Shown here piece by piece: positions 11,713 to 20,409 of a DNA stretch of 64,000 nucleotides. The DNA is taken from positions 24,812,879 to 24,876,878 of the forward strand of contig CM017572.1 of assembly GCA_007844125.1 (NCBI GenBank), read 5' to 3'. Below the pieces are notes generated by a model, which searched no databases, was not told where the DNA came from, and was given only the letters and a program-made list of their open reading frames with translations. The translations under genes and the position numbers were made by a program. This DNA is from Sinonovacula constricta (taxonomy: Eukaryota > Mollusca > Bivalvia > Cardiida > Solecurtidae). Each line of letters starts with the position of its first letter. Position 1 is the stretch's first letter.

Positions 11713-11986
11713 CAATACCAATAATAATAACATCAAGGAAAAAGAAAAAAATATCAACTATTACATTTAGAATGTAGGAATGTAATCATAAAAACAACGC
11801 AGACTGCTATGTCTTTACGCTTGGGCAAATAATGAAAGTACATAAAGTTTATACAAACACCAGAAAGGATGGGCCATATATTTTTGTTGTTTTAAGACGA
11901 AAAGCTTTATATGCCAGATTTCCAGCCGCACGTCAGGTTGCCGGCTGGTCAACGTGAGGACAGATAGATAGTCGTTGAGAAAGATC

Positions 11987-12029
11987 GATGGCGCTTCGGG
12001 CGACCAAACCCTGTGCTATTAGCGCCATC
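11987..12029. other. 9-bp perfect inverted repeat with 25-nt loop
   Basis: GATGGCGCT at 11,987-11,995 is the exact complement of AGCGCCATC at 12,021-12,029. It sits in a local GC-richer island (about 11,920-12,140) within AT-rich DNA. It could be a structured RNA segment or a decayed element end; the sequence alone does not decide. Confidence 0.4.
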
Positions 12030-12304
12030 AGTATTAATTAGATTGCTGTGATGGGTTTCGGGCGCTATAAGATTACAGCGCTCTGTGCGCTGATACAGTA
12101 AACTGAATAGAAACAATGGTAGCGCGTTTGTAGAGAGAATGCGTTTATGTAAATGAACCTTTTGTCGACTTGGCTAGTTTTCAGAGAGTGTGGACATTTA
12201 AATCGCTTGGTTAATGATGTACCAAGAGAATGAAGTTGGAGTAGTAGATGGAACAAATAAAGCAAGTGTTGGTTGTTAGAAGTTATGTTGGTTCTGGAAA
12301 AGAT

Positions 12305-12338
12305 AGTATTAGTAGTGGTGGTAGCAGTTGCTGTAGTA

Positions 12339-12398
<60 letters not shown>

Positions 12399-12399
12399 A

Positions 12400-12435
<36 letters not shown>

Positions 12436-12739
12436 CAGCAGCAGTTATAGTAGTAGTAGTAGTAGTAGCAGTAGTAGAAATAGTAGAAGCAGCAGTAGTA
12501 GTAGTAGTACTAGTAGTAGTGATAGTAATAGTAGTAGTAGAAGTAGTAGTTATAGCAATAATAGTAGTAATAGCAGTAGTAGTAGCAGTAGTAGAAGTAG
12601 AAATAGCAGTAGTAGTTGTAGTGGAAGTAATGGTACTAGTATTAATAGCAGTAATAGTAGTAGCAGCAGCTGCAGCATCAGTAATAGTAGCAGTAGTAGA
12701 AATATTAATAGCAGTAGTAGTATTAGTAGAAGAAGAAGA

Positions 12740-12773
<34 letters not shown>

Positions 12774-12805
12774 ATAGCAGTAGTAGCACCATCAATAGTT
12801 GTTGC
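12305..12805 (+). repeat. (AGT)n microsatellite, ~500 bp
   Basis: A long imperfect (AGT)n tract with AGC, AAT and AGA interruptions. The poly-Ser, poly-Val and poly-Leu frames (up to 212 codons) are products of the tract. The flanks show no coding continuation. Confidence 0.95.
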
Positions 12806-13580
12806 AGATGTAGAATTTCAAGAGACGAATCAGTAGCGATAGGTGTAACATATGTTACAGAAATACTACCAATCTACCAGATATAGTCGAACAAGACTTG
12901 TGAATGTACAAGTAGTCTTTGTTGGAATGCATATACATGTTCAAGAAAATATAGCTATTTTTTTAAAGCGTAAAGATTTTATCAAATAACTGATAAAATA
13001 GTGTATCTTATTACCATTAATATATCGAGAAAAATGGGACAAATCCGTTTGCGTGCAAACCGTTTAATTTTAATCATTACTCATTTTCCTAGTGAATGCT
13101 CTAACCTGAAATAAACGTTAAATCATTTAACTTGTGAAGACATTTCATTATTTCATTATTTCCCGACAGTCTCTTAACCTGTGACACACCGTATATGCGA
13201 ATTTTGGCACGAGGTTAATTTTGCATATTACGACCCAATTACGGCACGTCAATGACGTCATTGGAGGGTCAAGTGAGAGCCACGTCACACCAATTTAAAT
13301 GGAAATAAAGCACTACTGAATCTGCAAATTTCTTTTATGGGTCTAGACTGACAAATACGTCATACTTTCATATTTCTTCTGCTCTATAATGATAACGGTA
13401 CGACAGAATGTATCTATTTTTGTAACTTTTTCTCTTCGTAACCTCTCACCTAATCTCATTTTACATGTAGCTGGACTATTCTTGGGAAAATAAGAGCCAT
13501 TCAACTCGACTGCGTCTGCATCAGTGTCGGCGACACATATTATATTCAGGTTAACATTTTGCGCGCATAAACTATCAAGC
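12806..13580. other. unassigned stretch with one strong palindrome
   Basis: AT-rich sequence without exons. The only notable element is the palindrome at 13,250-13,263. Confidence 0.4.
13250..13263. promoter_or_regulatory. 14-bp palindrome containing a CRE core
   Basis: CAATGACGTCATTG is self-complementary over 14 bases and contains TGACGTCA, the full-length cAMP response element bound by CREB/ATF-type bZIP proteins. No gene start is recognised nearby, so a regulatory role is only inferred. Confidence 0.3.
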
Positions 13581-13583
13581 TTA

Positions 13584-13725
13584 CCACTCGCCGCCTGGGT
13601 TCAAGTCCCGGTCTCGCCGAGACTTTTAATCTCTATAGGTCTTCTAGCTGACCTGTGGTGCACCGGTGGTTCTAGCCAGGCTCTTCCTCCACAAAAATAA
13701 ACGACTGGACGTCGTCAAAATAGGC
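13584..13725 (+). repeat. SINE-2, 5'-truncated
   Basis: B box GGTTCAAGTCCC, then AGGTCTTCTAGCTGACCTG, CACCGGTGGTTCTAGCCAG and CTGGACGTCGTCAAAATAGG. The A-box region is not recognisable. Confidence 0.75.
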
Positions 13726-13912
13726 CAGACAATAAGATAGAAAGCAAGGTAGCAGATAGTCTAGATCCCATCAGAGTTACGGTTCGTTACTCTCACATAT
13801 TAATTTTAATAATTTGACATTTGTAAGGAGTTCCCATAATAGTCAGTCATCTTTGCATGCCCTCAGCAGCGCCTTGGATGTCTCACATCTATGTTCTTTC
13901 TCGGGCCGTTGA

Positions 13913-14283
13913 CAGGCGCGTATCTGGACCGTTTTTGAAGTTACGCACAATTACAAGGGAAATAACCTTTGTAGTAATACTTTTGAATATATTCGGTTCT
14001 TTTTTAATGAATAACAGGTAAAATGCGGACATGCGAGGAACTTAACGCAAAATATGAATGACTCAAATCCTGACATGTATAAATTTAAACATTTTAAACG
14101 TTTTCAACTTGATTGGTGTGGTAATAAGATTTTATAACATAGAAACTATGGAAATAAAATATATCGTTCCTAACCCGGGTTAGGCATCGACTTTCTTAGT
14201 GTTTTTTGGTACTTTTAGATTTTCGATTTTTTCGAACGAGGTTACGCACGTGCGTAAAGTGCGTAATGGCAGAAACGCGCCTG
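13913..14283. mobile_element. 371-bp TIR element (non-autonomous DNA transposon-like)
   Basis: The left end reads CAGGCGCGTATCTG. The right end, read on the minus strand, is CAGGCGCGTTTCTG (13 of 14 identical). Subterminal TTACGCAC motifs are present on both sides, with GCACGTGCGTAAAGTGCGTAA at the right. The flanks share only an imperfect match (TTGA on both sides), so the target duplication is unclear. There is no transposase frame. The ends and subterminal TTACGCAC repeats resemble the 256-bp element at 31,734. Confidence 0.6.
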
Positions 14284-14770
14284 CGGGATTGAATCGGAAC
14301 GGTTGTTTTATTCAGTCTTCTGCGTATACAAACGATAACAAAGCACATTGAATAATCAACATCTGCATACAGCCACAGAACCATAGTTTTAAAAGAAAAG
14401 CACCCTCTTGGACTATAGGCTGCGAAATTTGTACGATAAAATGTAAGTGTCCATTGACGTTAGAGCCCGTGTGTGTAAAGGTCACAATCACATTAATGTA
14501 CAATGTTGGAAAATGTCATAGCAGCACACAAATACAAGCAAATACAAGTAATACCACATAGTGTTTTTAATGCATATCTAACCATGGCTGGCGTACAATG
14601 TAAAGGTGTTCAAGGTGTTATTAAAAATAATTGGAAAAAAATGGGACCCATACATTTTGACAGCAGTCCCAATGTTTTTAAAGCTGCATCCCAGGGACAC
14701 ATGTTTTTAATTTCTAGATTATTCGCTGCAATAATGATTATAAGTTTAGTAGTGACATCGACGCAATTGA
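14284..14770. other. unassigned stretch with a 100-codon open frame
   Basis: A plus-strand frame at 14,503-14,805 would encode 100 residues with a hydrophobic C-terminal segment. I recognise no family, the composition matches the surrounding AT-rich DNA, and its 3' end runs into repeat family E, so I leave it uncalled. Confidence 0.3.
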
Positions 14771-14779
14771 GTACATTGG

Positions 14780-15118
14780 TGAAATGGAATTGTCTCCCTT
14801 GTTAGATAATATCCGGGGTATTCCAAACAGTAGGTAGGTCCTTATAGTTGAAATTCTTGGACTTCATCGCCTGTTCTTTTGCAGATATTGCAATTAAAAC
14901 AGTGAAATTTCTTACTTTTGCATAAATATATTCTTCAAATCCATTTTAATACTTATTTGAGATTTGTTATTTAAAAAACAGAAAATGGAACTTTTGTTGA
15001 TGATAGTTAACCTGGGTATCAACATACACCCCCTAGAGCACAAGCATAAAAACCGAGTAAAACAAATGAAAGGACCTACTTGCGTTTAGTATTTATTCAG
15101 GGGAGACTATCCATAAAT
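14780..15118 (+). mobile_element. family E element
   Basis: The left end reads ATGGAATTGTCTCCCTTG. The right end is AGGGGAGACTATCCAT, whose complement resembles the left end, so weak terminal inverted repeats of GGGAGATAAC type are present. Inside are TAGGTAGGTCC, TTCTTGGACTTCATCGCCTG and TTAACCTGGGTATCAACATA. Related copies are at 26,598-26,935 (plus) and 39,892-40,163 (minus). Confidence 0.55.
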
Positions 15119-15120
15119 TT

Positions 15121-15232
15121 CTCTCATTGTGATCATATTGGTGACGTCCAGCTAAATGCTGCTTGTGGACTTGACATATGTCTGGCTAGAACCACTGACG
15201 TGCAGGTCGACATTCCTTCATTCCTTGTGCTG
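15121..15232 (-). repeat. SINE-2 fragment
   Basis: On the minus strand the order is GTGGTTCTAGCCAGACATATG, then AGCTGGACGTCACCAATATG and ATCACAATG. It abuts the right end of the family E copy. Confidence 0.65.
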
Positions 15233-15770
15233 ACATTTTTAAGTATTGATTACATTGCGTCACATGAGTAGTTATGTCCCTTAACATGCAGGAGTATGAA
15301 ACCAATTACAGTATCCGAACAGTGTCTTTTTAAAAGCAGAACTGCGTTTGTTTAACAATCAAAAGCGTAACACAATTAAAGGGAAGTCACTCTATCGAAA
15401 TAAATAAATAAATCGAACAGCGCACGCTAAGCTGATTTAAAATCACTCACTGAGACCAATCACTTTACGAAAGTATCAGAAAAAACACACACACACACGG
15501 ATTTATCAAATTTAAAATACGGCTTGTATGTTATTGTTTTTCAATCACAAGTAAAATAAAAAGGCAGAAATATGTAAAATTATTAACTCGTACTGCAGAT
15601 ACGTCGATGTATTTATGGCGGTCCCCTCGAAATCAAGTTAACGAGGTTAGACTGATAATCAAATAATACATCAAAAAGACTTTTAAAAACCCGGGTAATT
15701 TTACCAGCCCTAAACAGATTAACAATGATTGCTTTCGTACTAAATTTTTTTCTAAGAATCATGTTTCAAT
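15233..15770. other. unassigned stretch
   Basis: AT-rich, with a short (CA)n run at 15,486 and an AAATAAATAAATAAA run at 15,399. No feature is recognised. Confidence 0.4.
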
Positions 15771-15772
15771 GC

Positions 15773-16010
15773 CCGTGTTTGTTTGTTTTTTATCCGGAAA
15801 TAAAACAGTAACCTGATAATATAATAGCTTGGTATAAAAATGACAAGAAACGCGCATTTAATTGCGAACACCGTTCAAGTATTATTTCAAGTATTATTAT
15901 ACACCACAGGCATTTCGATAGCATAAATAAGATGTCTGTGATTGAAGTGTCTATGTGAAGAGTGTGAAAAACTCGGTATGTTGTATTATAGAAAAGTGTA
16001 CGCATTTGGC
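15773..16010 (+). repeat. paralogous segment A
   Basis: This stretch matches 19,793-20,000 in order: ATCCGGAAATAAAACAGTAA, CTGATAATAT, TGACAAGAAACGCGCATTTA, CACCACAGGCATTTCGAT and AATAAGATG. The two copies are clearly homologous but diverged, and neither has a conserved reading frame. See also segment C. Confidence 0.65.
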
Positions 16011-16550
16011 GATCGAAAAGCTCAATTTTATCGGTCTTTAATTTTTCCTATGTCGATAGAAGAATGAAATAGTTTTTATTCTTTAATGTTTGCCACTGTC
16101 ACATAGTACACTGGACAGAAAAAAGACATGTTTTTGCAGCGTGTATAAAATGCATATAAATAAGTAACCAGGTAGCGCCCGCTGCTGAATGTTAACTGAC
16201 TTGTAACTCCTCTGTCTCAGTCTCCGACAAGACCCGGTGAACCGCGGCCCGAGTCCACCAAAATCTGTCGGTCTATTAAATTTTACATGTTTAATAGTCC
16301 GACGGTCCACCAGAATTTTCAGCCACATTTTTTTCTTCGAAATTCTGAATTATTATCAAAACATAGATACTAAACTAAACAACGCTTTACAGCCTTTTAC
16401 TTAACCCAACCACTCGTAACACCTTGGTTAGCTTACCAACCTTTTGTGTCATAATGCCAAAATCATACAGGTCCAGTAAAATTTGGTCCGGTCCAGAAGC
16501 TATGATTAGCCTGGTGCACCAAAGGTCCAGTGTTTTTAAATTTCTTTCGT
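16011..16550. other. unassigned stretch
   Basis: No supportable exon. A local CG-richer patch near 16,200-16,270 has no recognised identity. Confidence 0.4.
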
Positions 16551-16757
16551 GAACACTGCTCTGACTGTTTGCCTCTTATCACATGGGTTCGAGTCCTGGT
16601 TCGGGCGAAAGACTTGGTGTGGGTTGGTCTTCCAGCTGACTTCCGCTGCGCCGTTTGTATTATCCAGACATTTTCCGATGTCTTCCTCCACCTAAATAGA
16701 TGGACATCGGTATAATAATGGCCACAAAAAAAAACTGTGTTCCTGCGGTGTATGAAA
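16551..16757 (+). repeat. SINE-2, 5'-truncated
   Basis: It starts within the head at CTGCTCTGACTGTTTGCC, then B box GGTTCGAGTCCTGG, GGTCTTCCAGCTGAC, GTCTTCCTCCACCTAAATAG and tail GGACATCGGTATAATAATGG. Confidence 0.75.
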
Positions 16758-17290
16758 AACGAATGCATTGCTGATATTCATGGAATGTCTGCTATTTAAC
16801 AATTTCGATAGGAACATTTCTGTATTTATATTTACTTACAATCTCTCTTTAAATTAGATGCGTAAATCAATCATGAATGTACACAGCCGTACATTTTTCT
16901 TTATTACTATATGACGTTTTTACTTTAAAATACATTTTTATCTTGTTTTGTTTTTCTAGTTAAAAAAGGAATGGATCTCTCCATTAAAAGATACAGTATG
17001 CTGTGGCCATACGTTCGGCTACAATGTGGCCTATCATGGAAACATTTATAAGAAATATTACGCCTGAGAAATATGTCGGTAAAACAAAGAATTTTCATTC
17101 CTATAACATTAAAAAAGATGTTCTGAATACATAAACATCCCCTTATAAGCACACACAAAAATCCATTCAGTATTTTACGCTATTTTTTTAGAAGGTGCAT
17201 AAGATGCTTGTGAAGCGGTGTACGGTAGATGTTGTTTTTTTAGAATTGAATAAGACATAATTTATTTATCATTATTTACGTTTGTTTTTC
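16758..17290. other. unassigned stretch
   Basis: AT-rich, without exon or element ends. Confidence 0.4.
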
Positions 17291-17292
17291 CA

Positions 17293-17296
<4 letters not shown>

Positions 17297-17372
<76 letters not shown>
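17297..17372 (+). repeat. (TTA)n microsatellite
   Basis: About 25 uninterrupted TTA repeats. Confidence 0.98.
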
Positions 17373-17373
<1 letters not shown>

Positions 17374-17490
17374 ATATTCCTTAATCGTCGAATAACTCAA
17401 AACGTTTATTTCATTACATCACCACTTCTTGATCGACAAATGTTGAATCTCATTCATTTAAACGAGCCACTCTGCTTTTAAAAATTCTTC

Positions 17491-17690
17491 ATTTCTTTGT
17501 AGTGTTTCAAGCAGAATAACATTCAATGTCACCACTAACAGCAGTGTAATGACCAGACAAAAAAACAACAGAAAACCTTAAAAACGTGAATGTTTAAAGC
17601 CATTATTCGATTCCAATTACAGTGTGCGCCTCTAATAACATATTATCACCAGGTTTTAACGGCGTTAATGCTCCAGTCGGCTGGAGTTGT
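17491..17690 (+). repeat. paralogous segment C
   Basis: This matches 26,970-27,140: CAGAATAA, TGTAATGACCA, TTAAAAACGTGAATGTTTAA, AGCCATTATTCGA, GCGCCTCTAATAACATATT, TCACCAGG and a TTAATGC block. Together with segment A it indicates an old duplication of the region that now carries the 57-bp array. Confidence 0.65.
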
Positions 17691-17710
17691 CGTTGTGTGT
17701 TGCTTTTTTT

Positions 17711-17725
17711 CGTGTGTGTGTATGC

Positions 17726-17756
<31 letters not shown>

Positions 17757-17809
17757 TGTGTGTGCGTGCGTGCGTGCGAGCGTGCGCGTGCGTGTGTGTG
17801 TGTGTGTCC
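17711..17809 (+). repeat. (GT)n/(GC) microsatellite
   Basis: TGTG repeats with GCGTGCG interruptions. The Cys-Val and Thr-His frames are artefacts. Confidence 0.95.
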
Positions 17810-17810
17810 T

Positions 17811-18040
17811 TTTAAATGCATCACAGCGACCAATTACGATCATTATAGCGACGTCCAGCTATTTCGGTAGGGAATGACCGGAGATAAAATGTCTGGGTAG
17901 AACCACCGGCGCACGGCAGGTCAGCTGGAAGATCTTCCCACATAAAGTCCTTCGCTCCGAACGGAGCTCGAACCCTCACGGTGTGGCTAAGCAGTCAGAG
18001 AAGTCACAATACGACTCTACCATTCCGCCACGGGCGTCCC
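17811..18040 (-). repeat. SINE-2, nearly full length
   Basis: On the minus strand the head runs CGCCCGTGGCGGAATGGTAG, B box GGTTCGAGCTCC, then AGGACTTTATGTGGGAAGAT, CAGCTGACCTGCCGTGCG, GGTGGTTCTACCCAGACA and tail TAGCTGGACGTCGCTATAAT, ATCGTAATTGGTCGCTGTGA. The (GT)n tract lies immediately beyond its 3' end. Confidence 0.85.
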
Positions 18041-18049
18041 TATGGAGTT

Positions 18050-18640
18050 ATTACTTTCGGAAATGGAGTCATAAGTTAGATTGCAGTCGGCCTGTCGCGG
18101 ATATTTTCAGTCATTCAGACTACATATCATCTACGCCAATATTGGTTACCGAATATCGTGGTTAAGTGCCTTTATAAAGATTCTAAGTTATTTTTTGTTA
18201 ATTGATTTAAGAAAATTTCATTGAATTTAACACATTTCCTTAGATAGAAGAAAAAAAATCTTAAATCTTATTCATAAAACAATTAATTCTTAGTTAGTTC
18301 GAACTATTTTTCGACATTTTATTAAATTTCATGGTTTGCGTAAGAAAACAATCTTGAAAATATTATTTGTAAATACCTGTCCTGGTTTTCTACCAAAGCA
18401 ATATCAAACACAATTGTATCTTTTGTAAGTGTTGCTTTTTTTCCTGATGCGTTCCCCGATGTGCGACGATGTGCATAGGCTCGAAGCGTCGATATGAAAA
18501 GTCAATTATCTTGACAACCATTCTGCGTTAATTGTTTTGGCTAAATATAGCCCACAGGCTCTGAGGAGTGATATTCAAGTAGTAAATCATATTGTTAGAA
18601 GGCTGGAAGGCAGCCTTATCATGAAAGCCGTATGAATATA
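18050..18640. other. unassigned stretch
   Basis: AT-rich, without a recognised feature. Confidence 0.4.
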
Positions 18641-18750
18641 CACCCCCGCCCCCTCCCCCCCCCCCCCCCCCCCCCCCAAAAAAAAATAATAAGAAGAAGA
18701 AGAAGAAGAAGGAGAAGAAGAAGAAGAAGAAGAAGAAGAAGAAGAAAGAA
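18641..18750 (+). repeat. poly-C run and (GAA)n tract
   Basis: A 23-base C homopolymer (18,655-18,677) is followed by A-rich sequence and about 18 GAA repeats with one GGA. The exact homopolymer length is unreliable in most assemblies. Confidence 0.9.
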
Positions 18751-18784
18751 TAAAAATGTTCAACATGATTGCTTCAGTCAGTAT

Positions 18785-19070
18785 CGCTAAAGGTGGAAGC
18801 CACAGTTTGCCTGTATCAAATACTTGTAACACTATCCAACCACCTCTTTGGGTAATGTGGGCAAAACTTTCGTATAAACTCATACTTTAGACTTAATAAG
18901 GACGATTTCAAACTCTAACTGTATTGTAAGTCTGTACTAATCGTGAAAATAAACGACACATTCTTAATATTTATTCTTTTCAACACTATAAAAACAACGA
19001 AAGGGGTCTCTGCTTAAAAAAGATGTCGAAGTCAGAGCAGATTACCCGGATGACCATATATCATGATCTT
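18785..19070 (-). mobile_element. family B TIR element, diverged
   Basis: It begins with TAAAGGTGGAAGCCACAGTTTG, the family's terminal inverted repeat. Then come GTATCAAATACTTGTAAC and an unduplicated CATACTTTAGACTTAA, and the core in reverse orientation (GATGTCGAAGTCAGAG, ATTACCCGGATGA). The unduplicated CATACTTTAG site is the empty counterpart of the SINE-1 insertion at 30,842. Confidence 0.55.
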
Positions 19071-19419
19071 CAAATTCAGTGGCCACGACTATTTGCGGAC
19101 TATTTTGTGGAAATTGTCGAGGAGTTCGGAGGGTTTTAATTAATCAGTATATGTGAGCCTTTATGCAAGAAAAGAGGCAATGAACACAACAATGGCTTCC
19201 CAATGTTCCAGAGAACATAGAGAAAATCATTCATACCACTTTTTTTTACCAAAGAAACTCACGCCATCATTGGGTTAATTCAATCTCCAAAGAGTATACA
19301 GTCTTTCTTTTTCTCCAGCAATCAAACAAGCACATCCATAATCAGAATGGTTCTTACACATTCAATTATATATTTTTTAAAAAAGCTTATACTTTTTTTC
19401 TTCTTTTTTTCTTTTTTGT

Positions 19420-19620
19420 TTGTTAAATCGCACCGACACAGTTATGTTCATATTGACGACGTTCAGCTAATTATTGCTAGAGAAAGACCACCCAGACTGC
19501 CTGGGTAGAACCACTAGCGCACATTGGGGTTAGGTGGGGCCCCGACCTGGACTCGAACCCACGATGTAGAGGGCTGAAGATTTACAAGTCAGCGACTCTG
19601 ACTGCTCGGTATAGAAATAG
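19420..19620 (-). repeat. SINE-2, tail subfamily B
   Basis: On the minus strand: B box GGTTCGAGTCCAGG, GTTCTACCCAGGCAG, then TAGCTGAACGTCGTCAATAT, ACATAACTGTGTCGGTGCGA and an AAC-type end. The head is degenerate but recognisable (AGTCAGAGTCGCTGACTTGT). Confidence 0.75.
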
Positions 19621-19635
19621 GGAAAACATGTTGCA

Positions 19636-19731
19636 CTTCATAATGTTTTTAAAAATATGTAACTGTCTTTCATAATGTTTATAAAAATATGTAACTGTTT
19701 TTTATAATGTTTATAAAAATATGTAACTGTC
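19636..19731 (+). repeat. 32-bp tandem repeat, 3 copies
   Basis: The unit is close to CATAATGTTTATAAAAATAT followed by GTAACTGT. Three consecutive copies differ by a few bases. Confidence 0.9.
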
Positions 19732-19792
19732 ACGGTAATGACTCCATGTATTTTAAATATCTTTCAATCACAAAGAAAATAGTCCCTGATTG

Positions 19793-20000
19793 AATGCCCA
19801 GGCTTTATTCATCTGGAAATAAAACAGTAACCCGATAATGTAAAATCGATTCATTAAATTGACAAGAAAAGACACATTTAATTGCAAACGCCACTCACAA
19901 TGTTATAAAACACCACAGGCTTTTCGATGGCAGAATTAAGATGAGTGCGATTGTAGATTTTCTGTAAAAGAAAAGTATGAAAATAAGTTTATGCGGGAAC
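19793..20000 (+). repeat. paralogous segment A'
   Basis: Homologue of 15,773-16,010: CTGGAAATAAAACAGTAACC, CGATAATGTAAA, TTGACAAGAAAAGACACATT, CACCACAGGCTTTTCGATGG. It lies on the left flank of the 57-bp array. Confidence 0.65.
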
Positions 20001-20050
20001 CTTATATGGTTTTTTGAACTGTACGATTAAATAGGCTCATTTGTTATATA

Positions 20051-20330
20051 GGAAGGGATGGGATTTGCCGGCATTTTTGCCGATACTGTGCAGCGACATT
20101 TCTACCATTATAGCACAGGGGCACTTATGAGGTGCCCAGGGACTGAACCCGGCCGGTCCATTATACTGACACCGACGAGTCAGGCGTAATGCTGTCCCCT
20201 TAGCCCCGAGCGTTGGGAGGGAAGCCACTACTACCAATTTTAAAGTCTTTGGTTTGATCCGACCTGGGTTTGAACCCACGACCTCCCGATCCGCAAGCCG
20301 ACGCTCTACACCCTGAGCTATAGCGGCCGG
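20051..20330 (-). repeat. SINE-1, full length with target-site duplication
   Basis: On the minus strand the head reads CCGGCCGCTATAGCTCAG with A box TAGCTCAGGGTG and B box GGTTCAAACCC, then the TCGTCGGTGTCAGTAT-containing region and the CGCTGCACAGTATCGG tail. It is flanked by TCATTTGTTATATA (20,038-20,051) and TCATTTGTATATA (20,331-20,343), a 13-base duplication differing by one T. It separates segment A' from the 57-bp array. Confidence 0.88.
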
Positions 20331-20409
20331 TCATTTGTATATAAGAACTAAAATGAATTTTATTTGTACATGCAGGCCATCTCTTCCTTGTACAAAGAAC
20401 AAAAAAAAA

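Noticed and set aside
12248..12886. 212-residue poly-Ser protein
   Set aside because: It is produced entirely by an (AGT)n microsatellite. The other frames give poly-Val and poly-Leu equally well.
14503..14805. 100-residue protein with hydrophobic C-terminus
   Set aside because: No recognisable family, AT-biased codons, and its 3' end lies in repeat family E.
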